Positions 1-11,928 of a stretch of DNA of 64,000 nucleotides are shown here, in pieces. The DNA is taken from assembly GCA_037176885.1 (NCBI GenBank), contig JAWWNJ010000016.1, forward strand, positions 62,001 to 126,000, in the 5' to 3' direction. Below the pieces are notes generated by a model. That model did not search any database. It had not been told where the DNA came from and saw only the letters and a list, made by a program, of their open reading frames with translations. How positions within the stretch are numbered: the stretch's first letter is position 1; the number at the start of each line of letters is the position of its first letter. A program made the position numbers and the translations under genes. Source of the DNA: Favolaschia claudopus (lineage: Eukaryota; Basidiomycota; Agaricomycetes; Agaricales; Mycenaceae).

Positions 1-470
1 GATGGCCACGGAACCAGTCCACGAGCCGATGTCATGAGATCGTCGAAGGAGACCTACCGAACGCAAGGTTTCCAAATTGGCAGGGGGTAGCGGGATTTCG
101 AGGGAGTGTATTCAATTCCAGTAGGGGGTCAGAACAATTAAGGCCAATTGCTGCAAACGAGCTGCAGAGTGTCACTTCATACTATACTGCAATCGACCCG
201 GAATTCCAAGAAGTCGTTGACGGAGTTGTAGAACCAAGAATTACTTAAGAATTCAATGTGTGACACGAGTTGAGAGAAGGGTCGACTCCAGCCGCCAGTA
301 CAGAATAGACCAGAGCTCAGCCATACCAGAGACGAAGTCAACAAGGCTCCTTCGGCGTCGAGTTGGGTTGAGGACTTGGACGCTCTTGGACAACTCTTGG
401 ACGTTGTTGAACAACAGGCGTGACAGGTCACAGAGTCAAGTCACACCTCTAATCTTGCTTGCTCCTCACC
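1..470. other. 5' edge of window, upstream of DIM1
   Basis: No gene recognised. The stretch contains only short overlapping open frames without domains. It presumably carries the promoter and 5' UTR of the splicing-factor gene that starts at 471; I see no clear TATA box. A neighbouring gene could begin outside the window. Confidence 0.4.
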
Positions 471-1188
471 ATGTCGTATTTCCTCCCTCATCTCCCCTCT
501 GGCTGGCATGTCGACGAGGCTATTAAATCTGAAGACGATCGTGTCGTGGTTATTAGGTTTGGTCACGACTGGGACAGCCAGTGCATGACAATGGACGAGA
601 CACTCTACTCTGTAGCAGAGAAAGTCCAAAATTTTGCGGTTGTGTATCTGGTGGATATCACGGAGGTTCCGGATTTCAATAAGGTATGTGGGCGGGCGCA
701 CGCTATACCGTTGTTTTTGAATGAAGGGGTGTAGTGATTGACTTGCTTTCAGATGTACGAGTTGTATGACCCATGCACTGTGATGTTCTTCTATCGGTGA
801 GCCTATAAAGCTTCCTGAGGCATTCGAAAAGTGCCTGGACTGACCCCGGAACTGGCAGCAACAAACATATCATGATCGATTTGGGAACAGGAAACAACAA
901 CAAGATGTCAGTAACACTTTGTGGCATCCTTTCTCGAAAGCTAAACTTTACCGTCTTACCTCAGAAACTGGGCTATGGATAACAAGCAAGAGGTACGTGT
1001 CTCTTTGCTCGTCGTCTTTTTAGCATTAACAGTCTTCCAGATGATCGACATCATCGAAACTGTCTATCGAGGAGCGTCCAAAGGGCGTGGTCTTGTCGTC
1101 TCTCCGAAAGGTTGGTCAAGTATTCACCGTTGCATCCCTCTGATTCTGACACGTCTACTCAGACTATTCGACGCGCTACCGCTACTGA
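471..1188 (+). CDS. DIM1: U5 snRNP thioredoxin-like splicing factor DIM1/DIB1 (TXNL4A)
   Basis: Essential pre-mRNA splicing protein of the U5 / U4-U6.U5 tri-snRNP, with a thioredoxin fold but no redox role. Six exons by splice-site reading: 471-683, 753-796, 859-906, 965-992, 1041-1110 and 1163-1188. They sum to 429 nt, giving 142 aa, exactly the usual family length. Diagnostic stretches are MSYFLPHLPSGWHVDEAI at the start, VVIRFGHDWD, CTVMFFYRNKHIMIDLGTG in the middle and IIETVYRGASKGRGLVVSPK near the end, finishing in YSTRYRY. The start is the only ATG giving the conserved N-terminus. It converges with the bromodomain gene, whose stop lies about 200 bp away. I see no damage. Identification is very secure because the family is almost invariant in eukaryotes. 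Confidence 0.97.
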
Positions 1189-1384
1189 GGTTACGTCGCA
1201 TTCATTTCCCTTCTCGATGCATACTCGTGCTGTGTATTTTAGCTACCGTTCATATTATACAAATTGGTTATAAGTAACAAATAACAACGAGCGGAAGAGG
1301 CATGCGCATGCGCCTCGCGGCTCACAACTATGGTGACAAAGAACAAAATAAGTCAGGCAATACATAAAGACGAAAAAAGGACCT

Positions 1385-3819
1385 CTACGCATGATGCGCT
1401 GCAGGCAGGGGCACGAATATCTGCTGGATATCCGCCGGCACCAGTTCCCGAGGCAGTGGCGCAATAGTATCCACAGGCGCATGCTTGACAAGAGCCAGCA
1501 AATTCAGTCGTAAATTGCGCATCACAGCGCTCTCGCCGTCACCTGCACCGTTCATGACCACATCAGGGTCGGCCGCTTCCTGCTTCATAGGACCATCTCC
1601 ACCGCGTTCCGCCGCCTGCAACTGACGAATGATCAACCCCGCAACATGGTCAAGCACCGTATTCATCTGCGCCGGACCTCTCCCAACCAGATCTTTCCCA
1701 GCCCACTCCTTCTCGCTCTGCCCGACCTCTTCCGGTGTGCGTATCAGCGCAGCCATGTCCAGTTTCCCTGCGTATATGTGCCGCAGAGCTGCCAGTGCTG
1801 CGTCTGCATGAGGGCGCACGTGGAGTGCGGCGGAGACACGAGCAGGGAGTTTGTCGCCATCCTGAGCCTGCGCCTGCTTCGCGCCTTTGGCGGCGTCAGG
1901 TCTTGAATGAGCGAGTTCGAGGGCAGTGCGCTGGAGGAGGGTATGTCGGCCTTCAGTAATTGGCGTTACAATTTGCTGATCGACCCAGGATGCAAGTAAT
2001 GCCCCGAGAGGAAAGGTTGGAGACATGCGCGTGTCAATATCCAAGTCTTCCTCGGGATGGTCGACGTCTAGGGGAGGCGACCCGACAAACTCCGCCAAGC
2101 TCCGCAGATACGCTAATCCATCTACCCCGCCATCGACCAGATCCCTTATATAACCCTCCGCGTCCAAGGCGTGCGCAGTGCTCCAGTACTCTTTAGAATC
2201 AAAAGTGGCGCCCGCATTTGCATTCCCAGTACGCGCCGGCCCTTCTGGGATCTCCAGACTCTCCCGAACAGCAGCCTGCACCTGCGTATCAGCATCCTCC
2301 AGGCCTTCAGGCATCGCAACTCCCCGTCGACGCATCTCCTCCGCAAGCTCCCCAGCCAACACAGCAAACGACCCACAATCCAGCACATGCGCCTCACGCA
2401 TGTGTTCGTCTGGATTCTCGGCAGAGGCTACATCGTCCTTCGGCCTTCGGGTACCACCACGCAACACTGTGAAATGTTTCATTTTCTTTGGTGGCGGAGG
2501 AGGTGGCGGGTGTGATGGCGGAATGACTACAGGATGTGGGTAGAGCTGAATGGATGGCGCGGGTGTTGTTGACGTGTCGCGTGCGGTGGGAAGCTGGTAT
2601 GCTTGCGGGGAGGGTAGATATACGGGGATGAGTTGTGGGCGCGTAGGTGGGTCTGGTACCAGCGCAGACAGATAAGAAAATGGATCCTCAACTGCCAGGA
2701 ATTAGATATGCTTTAGATACGGCGAGAAGGACAAATACCTGCGAAATAGTCGAGACTGCCGTCAGGAAGATAAGGCGGACCGTCTTTCTCTATGCGCAAG
2801 CGCTCTTTCTTCGTCTTATATCGTTTGCCTTGAAGAATGTCAGCATCCGTCAGCGGAAATGTATAATGCACGAACCCTTGAGCTTGAGCGCTACCATTGT
2901 TCTCGCCAGATCAGAGCCAGGTGGAAAAGCCCCTAGACCGTCCTTTGAGCCTGGTAACCTGCCCTCAGAGTCGATCTTCTCAGTACTTGGGCCAGGATTG
3001 TCCTTTGACGATTTATTATTTGGCCCTCGGGGCCCACGTCGTAGCGAAGGACCCGCACCCGGCAGAGACACTGAAGGCGACCTGCTTCGTGTCTCGGCAT
3101 CAGCAGCGGGGTCTATAGCCATAGAGTAATCCTCCATCTCCTCTTCCATGTCGTCCTTCTCGACATCAATATTCCAATCCGTCTCATACTGGATCACCGT
3201 GGAAGACGCTTTCGATATTTGATCCAACCCCCAAACTTCGAGCTTGTCGGCCTCGGTGTAGTAGATGCTTCCTGGTGGATTGAATATCTTGGCGTTTCCT
3301 GTGACCAGTCGGAAATCGTCCTGAGGCCGAAATAAATTCCAGTACGGGAACAAAATGTTAATGCGATGCTTACCGTGAAATCCTCCAACGAACGGTAGCG
3401 CCCTCTTTGCACCTTGATGCTCATGGTACCAAGGTCCATGGGACGTTTGATGAGGTCGCTGTATCCCGTAACCTGAGCCGGGTTCACTGGTTTCAAAAAG
3501 AAAGCATAGTCGTCCTTCCTGTGAAGAGCACATTGAGGAGTTGGTCATGGGCCCAGCAATGCACGCACTTCTTCAATTGAGTAACAAGTCGAATGAGAAC
3601 CTCCTTCAGAGGCTTCAATTTGACGGGTCTCGGAGCTTTCTGCGACGTAGAGGCATCCGGGTAGTCAGAGTACGCAAACGACTGCTTTGACTTGGATTTC
3701 GATTTGGACTTTTTTGAAGCTTTCTTGAGGTCTTTGAGCGGTGGCAAAAGAAGCGTAAGCTTCGGGAGAGGAGGTGGAGAGGCCGATTGACTCTGTGAGT
3801 CGATAGATATGTCGTCCAT
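1385..3819 (-). CDS. BRD7/BRD9-like bromodomain protein with DUF3512-type C-terminal region
   Basis: Predicted nuclear acetyl-lysine reader, similar in layout to BRD7/BRD9 subunits of SWI/SNF-type remodellers. Exons (minus strand): 3819-3569, 3518-3374, 3320-2959, 2890-2739 and 2691-1385, summing to 2217 nt (738 aa). The N-terminus is Ser-rich, followed by a Lys/Ser-rich basic stretch (residues ~35-50). The bromodomain follows at residues ~65-165, with KDDYAFFLKPV, the ZA-loop DLIKRPMDLGTM, and FRLVTGNAKIFNPPGSIYY carrying the conserved Asn. Further on are acidic and Ser-rich linkers, a proline tract just before KKMKHFTVL, and a long helical C-terminal region fitting DUF3512. The 68-nt intron 2891-2958 is inferred because it alone restores the frame and joins to the GFVHYTFPLTDADI stretch. 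Membership of a particular remodelling complex is inference. Confidence 0.88.
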
Positions 3820-4197
3820 TCACCCAAAGCAAGAGCAGAGACCAAGCCAAGACCGTTGATGGGGGAGAGTTGGGAAGGGATTTCTAGGGTATCACAGCAC
3901 CCTGCAGCATAGATTGAAGTCATAACGGTCAGGAAGATCCGACAACAGCGTCGAGAGAGAGACAAGCAAGCTTACAAGCGAAAATAATTATTGGGCGACT
4001 TGCTGATGGCTAAAGGCGTTGGCTCCAAATATCACAAAATACACAGGAAATTAGAAATATCCAAGAAAAAATTATAGAATCCATGTACAACGAATACAAA
4101 ACGAGTACCATACAAGTAAGAGGGAGTCGTACGCAGAGTATACAAGATATGAGTATTGTTTCCAGAATTAGTGTCAATGATTAATGTGTTTTCGAAG

Positions 4198-7100
4198 CTA
4201 GGTCGACATTCTGGGTTTCTTTGCGACAGGATTGACACCAGGGGCATTTGTGGCAGGCCGTTTGGGCACTTGATTCGAATTTGCAAGTGGCGCAGCAGCG
4301 GGGAGGGGAGGTGGGTTCGTGCCATATATCCGCGCATGCACCACCGAGTATGCATTGCCCAAAATCTGCGCCTGCGTCGTCGCGTCGCCGAGGTTCGCCA
4401 GCAGCGTTTTCCCAGCCTGGCTATTCGCAGCCCACAATCCCACAGCGGTCATGCTCGCAGGTTTCGTAACCTTGAGGGTGTGCGGCGATCCGTATTTGAG
4501 GGTCGTCCACGTAACACCCCAGCCTCTGGTGCTGTGAAGCTGGCGCTCCAAGTGCGTTCGAATGCCCTGCACTCGCGAGAAAGACGTCTCCGCACGATCA
4601 CTCAGGAAGAACGCCTTCAACTCTCTACAATCGGCACAGGCTTGGCACCCAATCTTCTCCAACGATGCGATGGGGACAACCTCTGTCGGCTTCTGCTTCA
4701 TAACATGCTCCGCATACGCTTTCACCACCGCGGCCGCGAACATTTTATACGGCTCGGCCTGGAAGTCGAGGCGCTTTGACACAAGGAACTGGCGTAACAC
4801 GGGAAGGAAGGGTGTCAGGACCTTCGATACGTGCTGCGCGACAGTGGTGTCTTTCGGAGGCGTGACGGACCGGAGGAGGAGACGCTGACATTGGCTTTTA
4901 GCGCCAACCTCGAAGCAAAACTTGACCATGTCAAGCAGTTGGTCGCTCGGGCCTCGAGCGTAGCCGTAAGAGACGCCGTAACCACCATATGTTGGCTGTG
5001 CGGATGGCAAACGAAAGCTATCGATGGCGATCCGTACAAGCGTAATGAGGAGAGCGCTATATGCTTGCTGAGCGTCCTCTTGAAGCTGTTGGCGCGGGAA
5101 TTCCTTCGCGACGGTGCGGACCAAGGCCTGCATAGTACTTGAATCGTGACCTTTGAGGTTCTCTGCCGTCAAGCTGCGCGAAATTTGTTAATCGAAAGTT
5201 GAGCATAGGAAATATTCTCAACGTACTGTTGCTTAAGAATCATGACCCCACCAGCCTTGCGTGCCGCATTCACGATGACCGTCTTATGCGTGTCGCTCAA
5301 GGGACAAGGCGTAATAGTTGTACCAGTAGGACTCTTCCGCGCAGCTGACACCAAAGCCACGATAACGTCCACGAAGAACGGCTGGAACACATTGAGAACA
5401 GCAGGCGTCTGAGCCAGCTGAACGAGTGAAGGGCTCAATTCCGCATAGTACATCCAAGGCGGGAAGGTGCTGGGATAAGACCCACATCGAGCTGAATTCC
5501 GCATCTTCGCGAAAATCTCCGTACAGAGTGTGAGGTTCTGCGTGCTAACGCAGAGCTGAACCACCTCCAAGATCGCACCAGAGCTTTTCTCTTCCCGCGG
5601 GACACCATATGCGTAAGTCGGTGTGATCGTTTTGGTCGGGAACGCGGGAAGGTTGCGCACGGTTTCCGTGACGCATTTAGAGAGGAGGCCCTTGACGATC
5701 TCCGGCGACGCTGTAGGGGCGTTATTCATGTTGCGTTGAAGTTCTTGAAGGAACGGAATCCAGAACGTCTTGTCAAGTTTCTGCGCTTCGAGTTGGGGGA
5801 AAATGCTGGCGACCTTTGTCAGTGAGGATTCCGACGGAGAAACAACTAAGACGTACACATCACGAAGGAACTCCCCTCCACGCGACAGCCCGAGGTTCGC
5901 AAGCCAAGGAATCTGCGCCGCATCGACCTTCTTGAGCGAGCGCAGCGTAACCTCAACCTGCTCCTTGCACCACGCAGCAACCTGCTCGTCCTGCTCATCC
6001 TTCCCCATCTGCGTCAATCGAGCAAGCAACGCCTGCCTCCGCGCATTCGACTCATCACCCGCCATAGACTGCTCGCAGAACTCCCGCAGCACGTCCCACC
6101 CGAACGCCTGGTACGACGAAACGAAACCTTCCAGCCCCAGAATGTCTATATTCTTCTCCGCTTTGCACGCCTTGAGAGCTCGTATGAGGAGCTGTGCATC
6201 GTTCCATCGGTCGGCGGACTCTCGGAGAACTTGGATGACGGTCGGTAGCTTTTGAGGGTTGGGGCGAATCTGAGAGCAAGCGAGTAGGTCCTTGACCAGT
6301 GCTTTCTCTCGTTTCGTTGGAGCGGTTGTCAGAGATTTCTTGAGACCGTGGCAGCAATAGTCATAGACGTCGCCGATTGCAACCCGCATGTCAACATCGC
6401 TGTCCTTCTGCCATACGAGGAGGACTGTTCGGTTATAGACTAAGCTCTAGGTGAGCGACCGTGAAAGATGATCGGAGAGGTCATACGTACCTTCCCTGCG
6501 CGTTGCCGTCTGCGGAAACAGGAATCAGTTTTAAGCACTCTGAGTAATAGTAAAGATGGGCAGCTTACCGTACGGTCGTCGCGATCGAGAGACTCCTCGT
6601 CTGGATCGCCATTAAGAATGGAGCCATTGATGATGTCCTCTTCCTCGAGATCGAAATTGACAGCAACAGGCATTCCCCGGACATCAACCACTTGCACAAC
6701 ATCAAGAGCCACTTCCCGCTCGTCCTCGATGTCCTCAAATGCATCTGAGTCGATGTCATCCTCATCGTATTCATCATAAGCGCAATAGCGTCGCCTCCTC
6801 CCCCATCCACCATAGCCATAGCCGCCATACCCATAATCGTCACCATCATAACCAAGAGCTTCGCTTGGCGTTGAGACTGTAACCCGAACATGGGCGAGAT
6901 AGAGCCGAAATTGAAGCTCACGAGCGAGTGGACGGAGATGCGAAACGAGGAGCGCATCAGACCCCGTCAGAGACTTCGCACTGAACTTCAGGCTCTTCGG
7001 GTACTTGTGCTGCAACAAACACGCCAGCAACTGAGGCGCCCCCTCGGCTGGGTTTTCCTTCCATGAACGCATAACTCTGTGTAACTTGGATGCAGCACCT

Positions 7101-8205
7101 TGCATCTCAGGGAGAGTGGGGCGGACCCCAAGATGCGTTATCGGTTGCACAATGTCGTACACGAGCGACAAACGGTAACCGGAGGAGACACCAGCCAGTG
7201 TATGCTCCACTCCAGAGTAAGCGGCGGCAACTGAGGTCGACAAACCACTTTGATGAGCGAAGTTGAGTGATTTGACTTGGCCTGAATGGCGAAGCTGTAG
7301 CTGACCGCCTTCAAAGTGACTAGGCAGAACGACGATGAGATCGCCGATTTTTGGGTTTGATTCGTCGTCGACAATGGGGCTGAATGAATCACGAGGTAAG
7401 TGATCGAATTAAAGAGGATTTTTGCGAGAAACACACTCTCTATGACGCGTCGTACTGAGAAGCGTACATCCGTGAGCATACGGGTCTGGAACTCCGGCCG
7501 AACAACTTACTGGGAGCTTTGTTCATGGACCACAAGTTTCTTGAGCGTGAATGAGGGCTTGATGCTCGTAGCAGTGAGTGCTTTGGAAGCAGACGTCCCC
7601 GCAGTTCCGTCTATCCAGGTTCCCCATGCCGAATTGTCAAAGTGAACCTGATATCTTCGTCAGCCAGTGGCGCATTGACTTGGATAAAATGACCAGACCT
7701 TCTCCGACGGTAGCTCCCACATCCCTGAAGTCTTGGTATCATTGTTGGTGCCAATAACGGGAGCAGAGGCTGAGATTATGGCGCGCGCATCTCTTTCACT
7801 GAGAGGTATCCCGACCGTTCCTAGTCCGTCGATTTTGAGGCAAGGGTTAGGCGCGACGCCCATATCGTATCTCTGAGAATACGCAAAAACGCCGTCGAAG
7901 TAGAAGTTGTCTTCTAACGCGTTCTCAAAATCTCCCTTTCAGGACAGCAAGTTAGGCAGGGTAGACATAAGCACAGTTCCGAATACCTTGATGTCGGTGG
8001 AGGGGGAAATGAGGGGCTTATGGTCGACTTCCCGTTGATCTTCGTCGTCAGATTCGAAGTCAGAGATAACATTCTCCGCGTTGTCGGCTGCAGAGGGCCC
8101 CTGAAGCCCTCCACCGGGACCAGAGGTCGATGACAGCTGCGCCGAGTCATTGTTATCGTCGTCTATGTCAATGACCTCTCTTGGAGGAGGAGGAACGAAT
8201 TCCAT
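4198..8205 (-). CDS. Large 2OG-Fe(II) oxygenase-like protein (prolyl 4-hydroxylase-like, basidiomycete family)
   Basis: Seven exons: 8205-7987, 7935-7699, 7648-7511, 7379-6569, 6509-6491, 6444-5227 and 5173-4198. They sum to 3618 nt, giving 1205 aa. The N-terminal ~80 residues are acidic and disordered. The dioxygenase-like core spans residues ~80-330: FYFDGVFAYSQRYDMG, LKIDGLGTVGIPLSERDA, IGDLIVVLPSHFEGGQL and VEHTLAGVSSGYRLSLVYDI, the last with the distal His and the 2OG-binding Arg. A Gly/Tyr-rich then acidic insertion (around DYGYGGYGYGGWG) follows, then ~700 residues of mostly helical sequence without a domain I recognise. The first metal-ligand pair is doubtful: where I expect HxD I read HPIVDDES. 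The substrate is unknown. One exon is only 19 nt, supported by conserved splice sites and frame. Confidence 0.8.
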
Positions 8206-8484
8206 GACAGCTTGGAAACAATTTATGAGCCGGAAACGGGGGCAAGAACGCGTAACTCATACCTGAGGAGAAGGGAGAGAAAGAAGGCTTGACGCGTGAC
8301 GGTCACATTCACGTGCAGAAATAAAGCGCGATGCGAGAAAAGGCGAGAAATAAATAAAAAATAAAGCGAAAACTTGAAAACTTGAATTGATCTCACGATG
8401 TACAGCAAGTATATAAAACTCTACAAATACGATTGTGATGACAAGAAAGAGATTCGATTCTCGGCGACGATTGTGCTGGAGTAT

Positions 8485-9966
8485 TTATTTCGAATTGTAT
8501 AGATCTTGCATTCGGCGCAAAGCAGATCCTCCCTCGGCCCACTGAGCACAAACCGCGTCATTGCGCTTTCGTGCCTCCTCCAAGCCGTCCACAACGCGCG
8601 TCTCCCCTGTCTCCCGAGCCCCCCGAACAAGCATGGCTGTACGCTCAATACGTGCCTCCTCAAACTCTTTAAACCAGGCAGAAAATTCAGCGGTCGTTGA
8701 CTCCTGGCTCGCGTTTGGGCGATGTTTGACCAGTAATTGAACAAGATAGTCTGCGTCTTCGAAGGCTTGATTAGCTCCTTGGCCGAGATGCTGGAAGGGC
8801 AATTATTACTTCAATGAATGGCAAGTTTTACTTGGAGAAATACCGGGCTAGTAGCATGTGCTGCGTCGCCTATGAGAATGACTCTGCCTCGATGCCATGA
8901 TTCAAGTTTTGGCCGGTCGTACAACCCATACTGTGAGAGAGTTGAATTATCGTAGACTGCAGTTCGAATCAATAAGTATCGCACCTTGGTGATTTGAGCT
9001 GATTTCAGAACAAGATCTCCTACGCCAGAGGGAAGCTGCGAGAATGGCCCGTTCCTAACAGAATGTTGTGCAGCTTCGTCCATAGCTCGCCAAGTTTCTT
9101 TTGTTTCCGATTCACGTTGCGTGATGCTGCAATGAATCGTCATATCCAACTCACTGCTAATTGAACGGTATTTTGATACTGTACGTAGTACGTACGCCCA
9201 ACTATATTGAGTCTTGGAGATTGCGTAGGCAATGCAATGCATATTGAGCCCATAGAAATTGAACATCGTTGGCTTCTCGTTCGAAAACACGCCTTCTGTT
9301 ATGCCTCCAGTCTATGGAAGATCAAGGCTTTGAATAAATACTCTGTGAGCATATGAACCTGCGTAAGACCGGTGAAAGTAGCTTGCTGCATCCCGAACAG
9401 TGCTGTCCGCACATTGCTGTGGAGCCCATCGCACCCCACCACGAAACTTGCAGTGTCCGTCTCGCCCGTGTTCAATTTGACGCGAGCGTACTCGTCCGTT
9501 GTCTCTACGTCCACAACTTGGCGCTCAAAGTGAAGTTCGATCCCATGCTCGATAACAGTATCCACGAGAAGTGCCAGGAATTTTGAACGTTGCACCCCCA
9601 TCAGTCCGACTCCGTAGTGCTGACGTACTTGTTCAGGAAACTCCAGCTCAACGAGAAGGCGTTCGTCGGAGGGTACAATAGAAAACATTGTCGACTTGTC
9701 AATCGGCATCCCGGAGAGCTTTTCGACTAGTCCGGGAATTTTTGATAACACGCGTAAACCGTTGAGCTGTAGCCTGAAAGTGCAGATGAAATATGAGAAG
9801 ACTTGAACCGAGGCGGAAATTCAGCCCACATCAGACTGAGACCACCGCCAGCGTCGCGTTTGCCGCGTTCATAGATGACGGGTTCATAGCCCTTCTGCTT
9901 GAGGAGGAGCGCGAGAACGGGTCCAGCGATACCGCAGCCTACGATGATCACTTTGGTGGGCGACAT
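8485..9966 (-). CDS. FAD-dependent aromatic-type monooxygenase (salicylate hydroxylase-like)
   Basis: Flavoprotein hydroxylase predicted to use FAD, NAD(P)H and O2 on a small, probably aromatic, substrate. Six exons: 9966-9830, 9773-9359, 9311-9196, 9126-8985, 8930-8844 and 8790-8485, total 1203 nt (400 aa), the usual length for the family. Visible signatures are the N-terminal Rossmann motif VIIVGCGIAGPVLALLL (GxGxxG), the mid-protein SFVVGCDGLHSNVR (DG motif) and the late GRVILIGDAAHATSP (GD motif), followed by LGQGANQAFEDA. The acceptor at 9311/9312 was chosen because it keeps the frame through GVFSNEKPTM. No membrane segment is seen. It lies about 350 bp from the SDR gene on the same strand, so a shared small-molecule pathway is possible but not shown. 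Confidence 0.9.
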
Positions 9967-10316
9967 CTACAGAGAGCAGAAGTTTCAGATCAAGAAGCAT
10001 CACCCGCAGTATTTATGGATCGCTTCACGGGACCGATCAGTGAGGGCCGTTCACGTTTCGTTGCTGACACTCAATGACTCCAATGTTCAACTTCAAGCAA
10101 GGATTGCTGAGGTCCTAAATAGAACGGCCGGTACCGTTTTCCATATATGCGTTAGTGGTGAACATCTTCAATTGTGGTCAGTTTATTCGTGGCACTGACT
10201 CGAGCGTCATTGATTTTTGGAGGTTTCAGTCGAATTTCGTTTCACCCAGCCCTTGCAAAAATACGCCTGTATTGGTTTCATATACCTAACTTACAATTTA
10301 CACATGCCTCTCTTTT
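9967..10316. other. Intergenic, FAD monooxygenase upstream region / SDR downstream region
   Basis: About 350 bp with no gene supported. It must hold the promoter of the monooxygenase and the terminator of the SDR gene. Confidence 0.4.
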
Positions 10317-11571
10317 TCACCATTTCTCGTGCGCAGGGCGGACTATGTTGATTTTAGTAGTGAGTGGTATTCACGATAAAACCACGCACGATCGAGCTCC
10401 CATGTCCAGGAAGATCTGTCCTGATTCACTAGATAGAGATAGCTCTTTGTCGATTAAGCACAACTGATACAACGAGACAACAACACAGAACGTACAGTGG
10501 CAATACTCTCCGGGCTCAATAGTGAGGCCGGTTTAGGGTTCTCCACTGGTCCGCTTGGAGGAGTGTTCCGATTGCCTCGCTCATTGTTGGTCGCAATTCC
10601 TGAGGGCACAGATATGAATCAACTGAACGAGACAGTGAATGTTGCCCTTACCTCCATCGATAATCGCCTTGAATTTCTCAGGTCAGATCGGAATTCGACA
10701 CCATTATCAATATCACACTCACATGGGCAACCTGTTTTAATGAGTATTGAGTATGAAAAATGAACAATGGGTTTACGGACTCACATGGATATCCTCCTTG
10801 CCAAATTCTTTCGCCAGGCTCTGAGAAAGAGCACGAAGCGCAAACTATGAGGGAAGGAATCATGAGCACACATTGAATTTATCGAAAAAAATCCAAGCGT
10901 TGGATCTACCTTGCCGGATGCAAAAGCGCTGGTGAGCACATTTCCTCTCAGACTAGCTGTAGCTCCGGTGAAAATCAGGGTGCCTTTCGCACCAGTGGCA
11001 GGCGAGGGCTGGTTCTTCTGGAACGCCAAAATGGCAGCCCGAGCAAACGCGAACGAAGCCTCTATATTCACTTTGGAGCTCTCTCGCACATCTTCAGGGG
11101 TTACCTGAAGGAAAGGCTTCCATACCCCATGCCCAGCGTTGAAAATCGCGACCGTAATTGCGTATTCAGAAGAAGGGAAGCGGGCCTCTATGGCCGTAAA
11201 GGCAGCAGCAACTTCTTCTGCGTCGTATGCTTTCACCGGGAATGTATCTGCCTGCGATATAGAATTAGTTTACGGAAGGCCATTTCTGCGCGGTGTCGCT
11301 TGCATTTCCACCAGAGGCGTTGATAGAGTTGGCCAGAGTATTCAGGGATTCAGACCCCCGCGAAACGAGCGCAACTGTGTATCCTTCCTTCGCGAACAGC
11401 CGACTGTAATTTCAAGCTGTGTGAGATGAGATCCTGAAGGCACAAAGATAGATACACACGCGGCAGCTGCTCCCGTACCCGACCCATTCCCGAGACCTGG
11501 TGAAGGTGAGAACGGCTGAATTAAGCGAATGGCGACGTGATACCAGCGACAACAGCTACAGAAGATACCAT
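10317..11571 (-). CDS. Atypical short-chain dehydrogenase/reductase (SDR), ten exons
   Basis: Rossmann-fold oxidoreductase. Exons: 11571-11544, 11496-11460, 11403-11304, 11251-10910, 10844-10785, 10731-10723, 10667-10652, 10599-10496, 10444-10390 and 10342-10317. They sum to 777 nt (258 aa), the classical SDR length. The start MVSSVAVVAGLGNGSGTGAA gives the nucleotide-binding Gly motif; FNAGHGVW is the NAG motif and LIFTGATASLRG the central strand. The active-site segment reads SAFASGKFALRALSQSLAKE, with Phe instead of the catalytic Tyr of YxxxK but the Lys kept. The C-terminus WTWELDLRPAHEKW is conserved in this subgroup. Unusual gene structure: a 9-nt micro-exon (VAH), a 16-nt exon, and one GC-AG intron (11303-11252). 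All are needed for frame. Confidence 0.88.
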
Positions 11572-11928
11572 GGTACTGACAGAAACGTTTCTGGTCGTCC
11601 GCGCGTCCACTCAACGTCCGCTTCGCGGCTTTTATGCGGTTTGTACTAGATTTGTCAGTCTACAGTCAGCTGCCCGACCATGCCGAGCGTTCGCAAGAAT
11701 GGCGTCAAATCGTCATGTTTATCCTCACTGTTGGACGGTGCGGGAATGGGCGTTATCAGTGAGAGAACGTAGTGAAGAAAGGGTACAGCATCTCACAAAC
11801 AAGGCAACATACGGGAGGTCGAGTTTCCCAATCAAAGACACCAGATAAGTATTTTACAGTGTTTATTGGGCGTGCTACTTATATACAGATGTAATACAGT
11901 TCTATAGAGAATGGACAGCAAAGGGAAA
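11572..11928. other. Intergenic, SDR promoter side
   Basis: About 360 bp between the SDR start and the end of the transporter gene. No conserved coding sequence seen; assumed to contain the SDR promoter. Confidence 0.4.
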
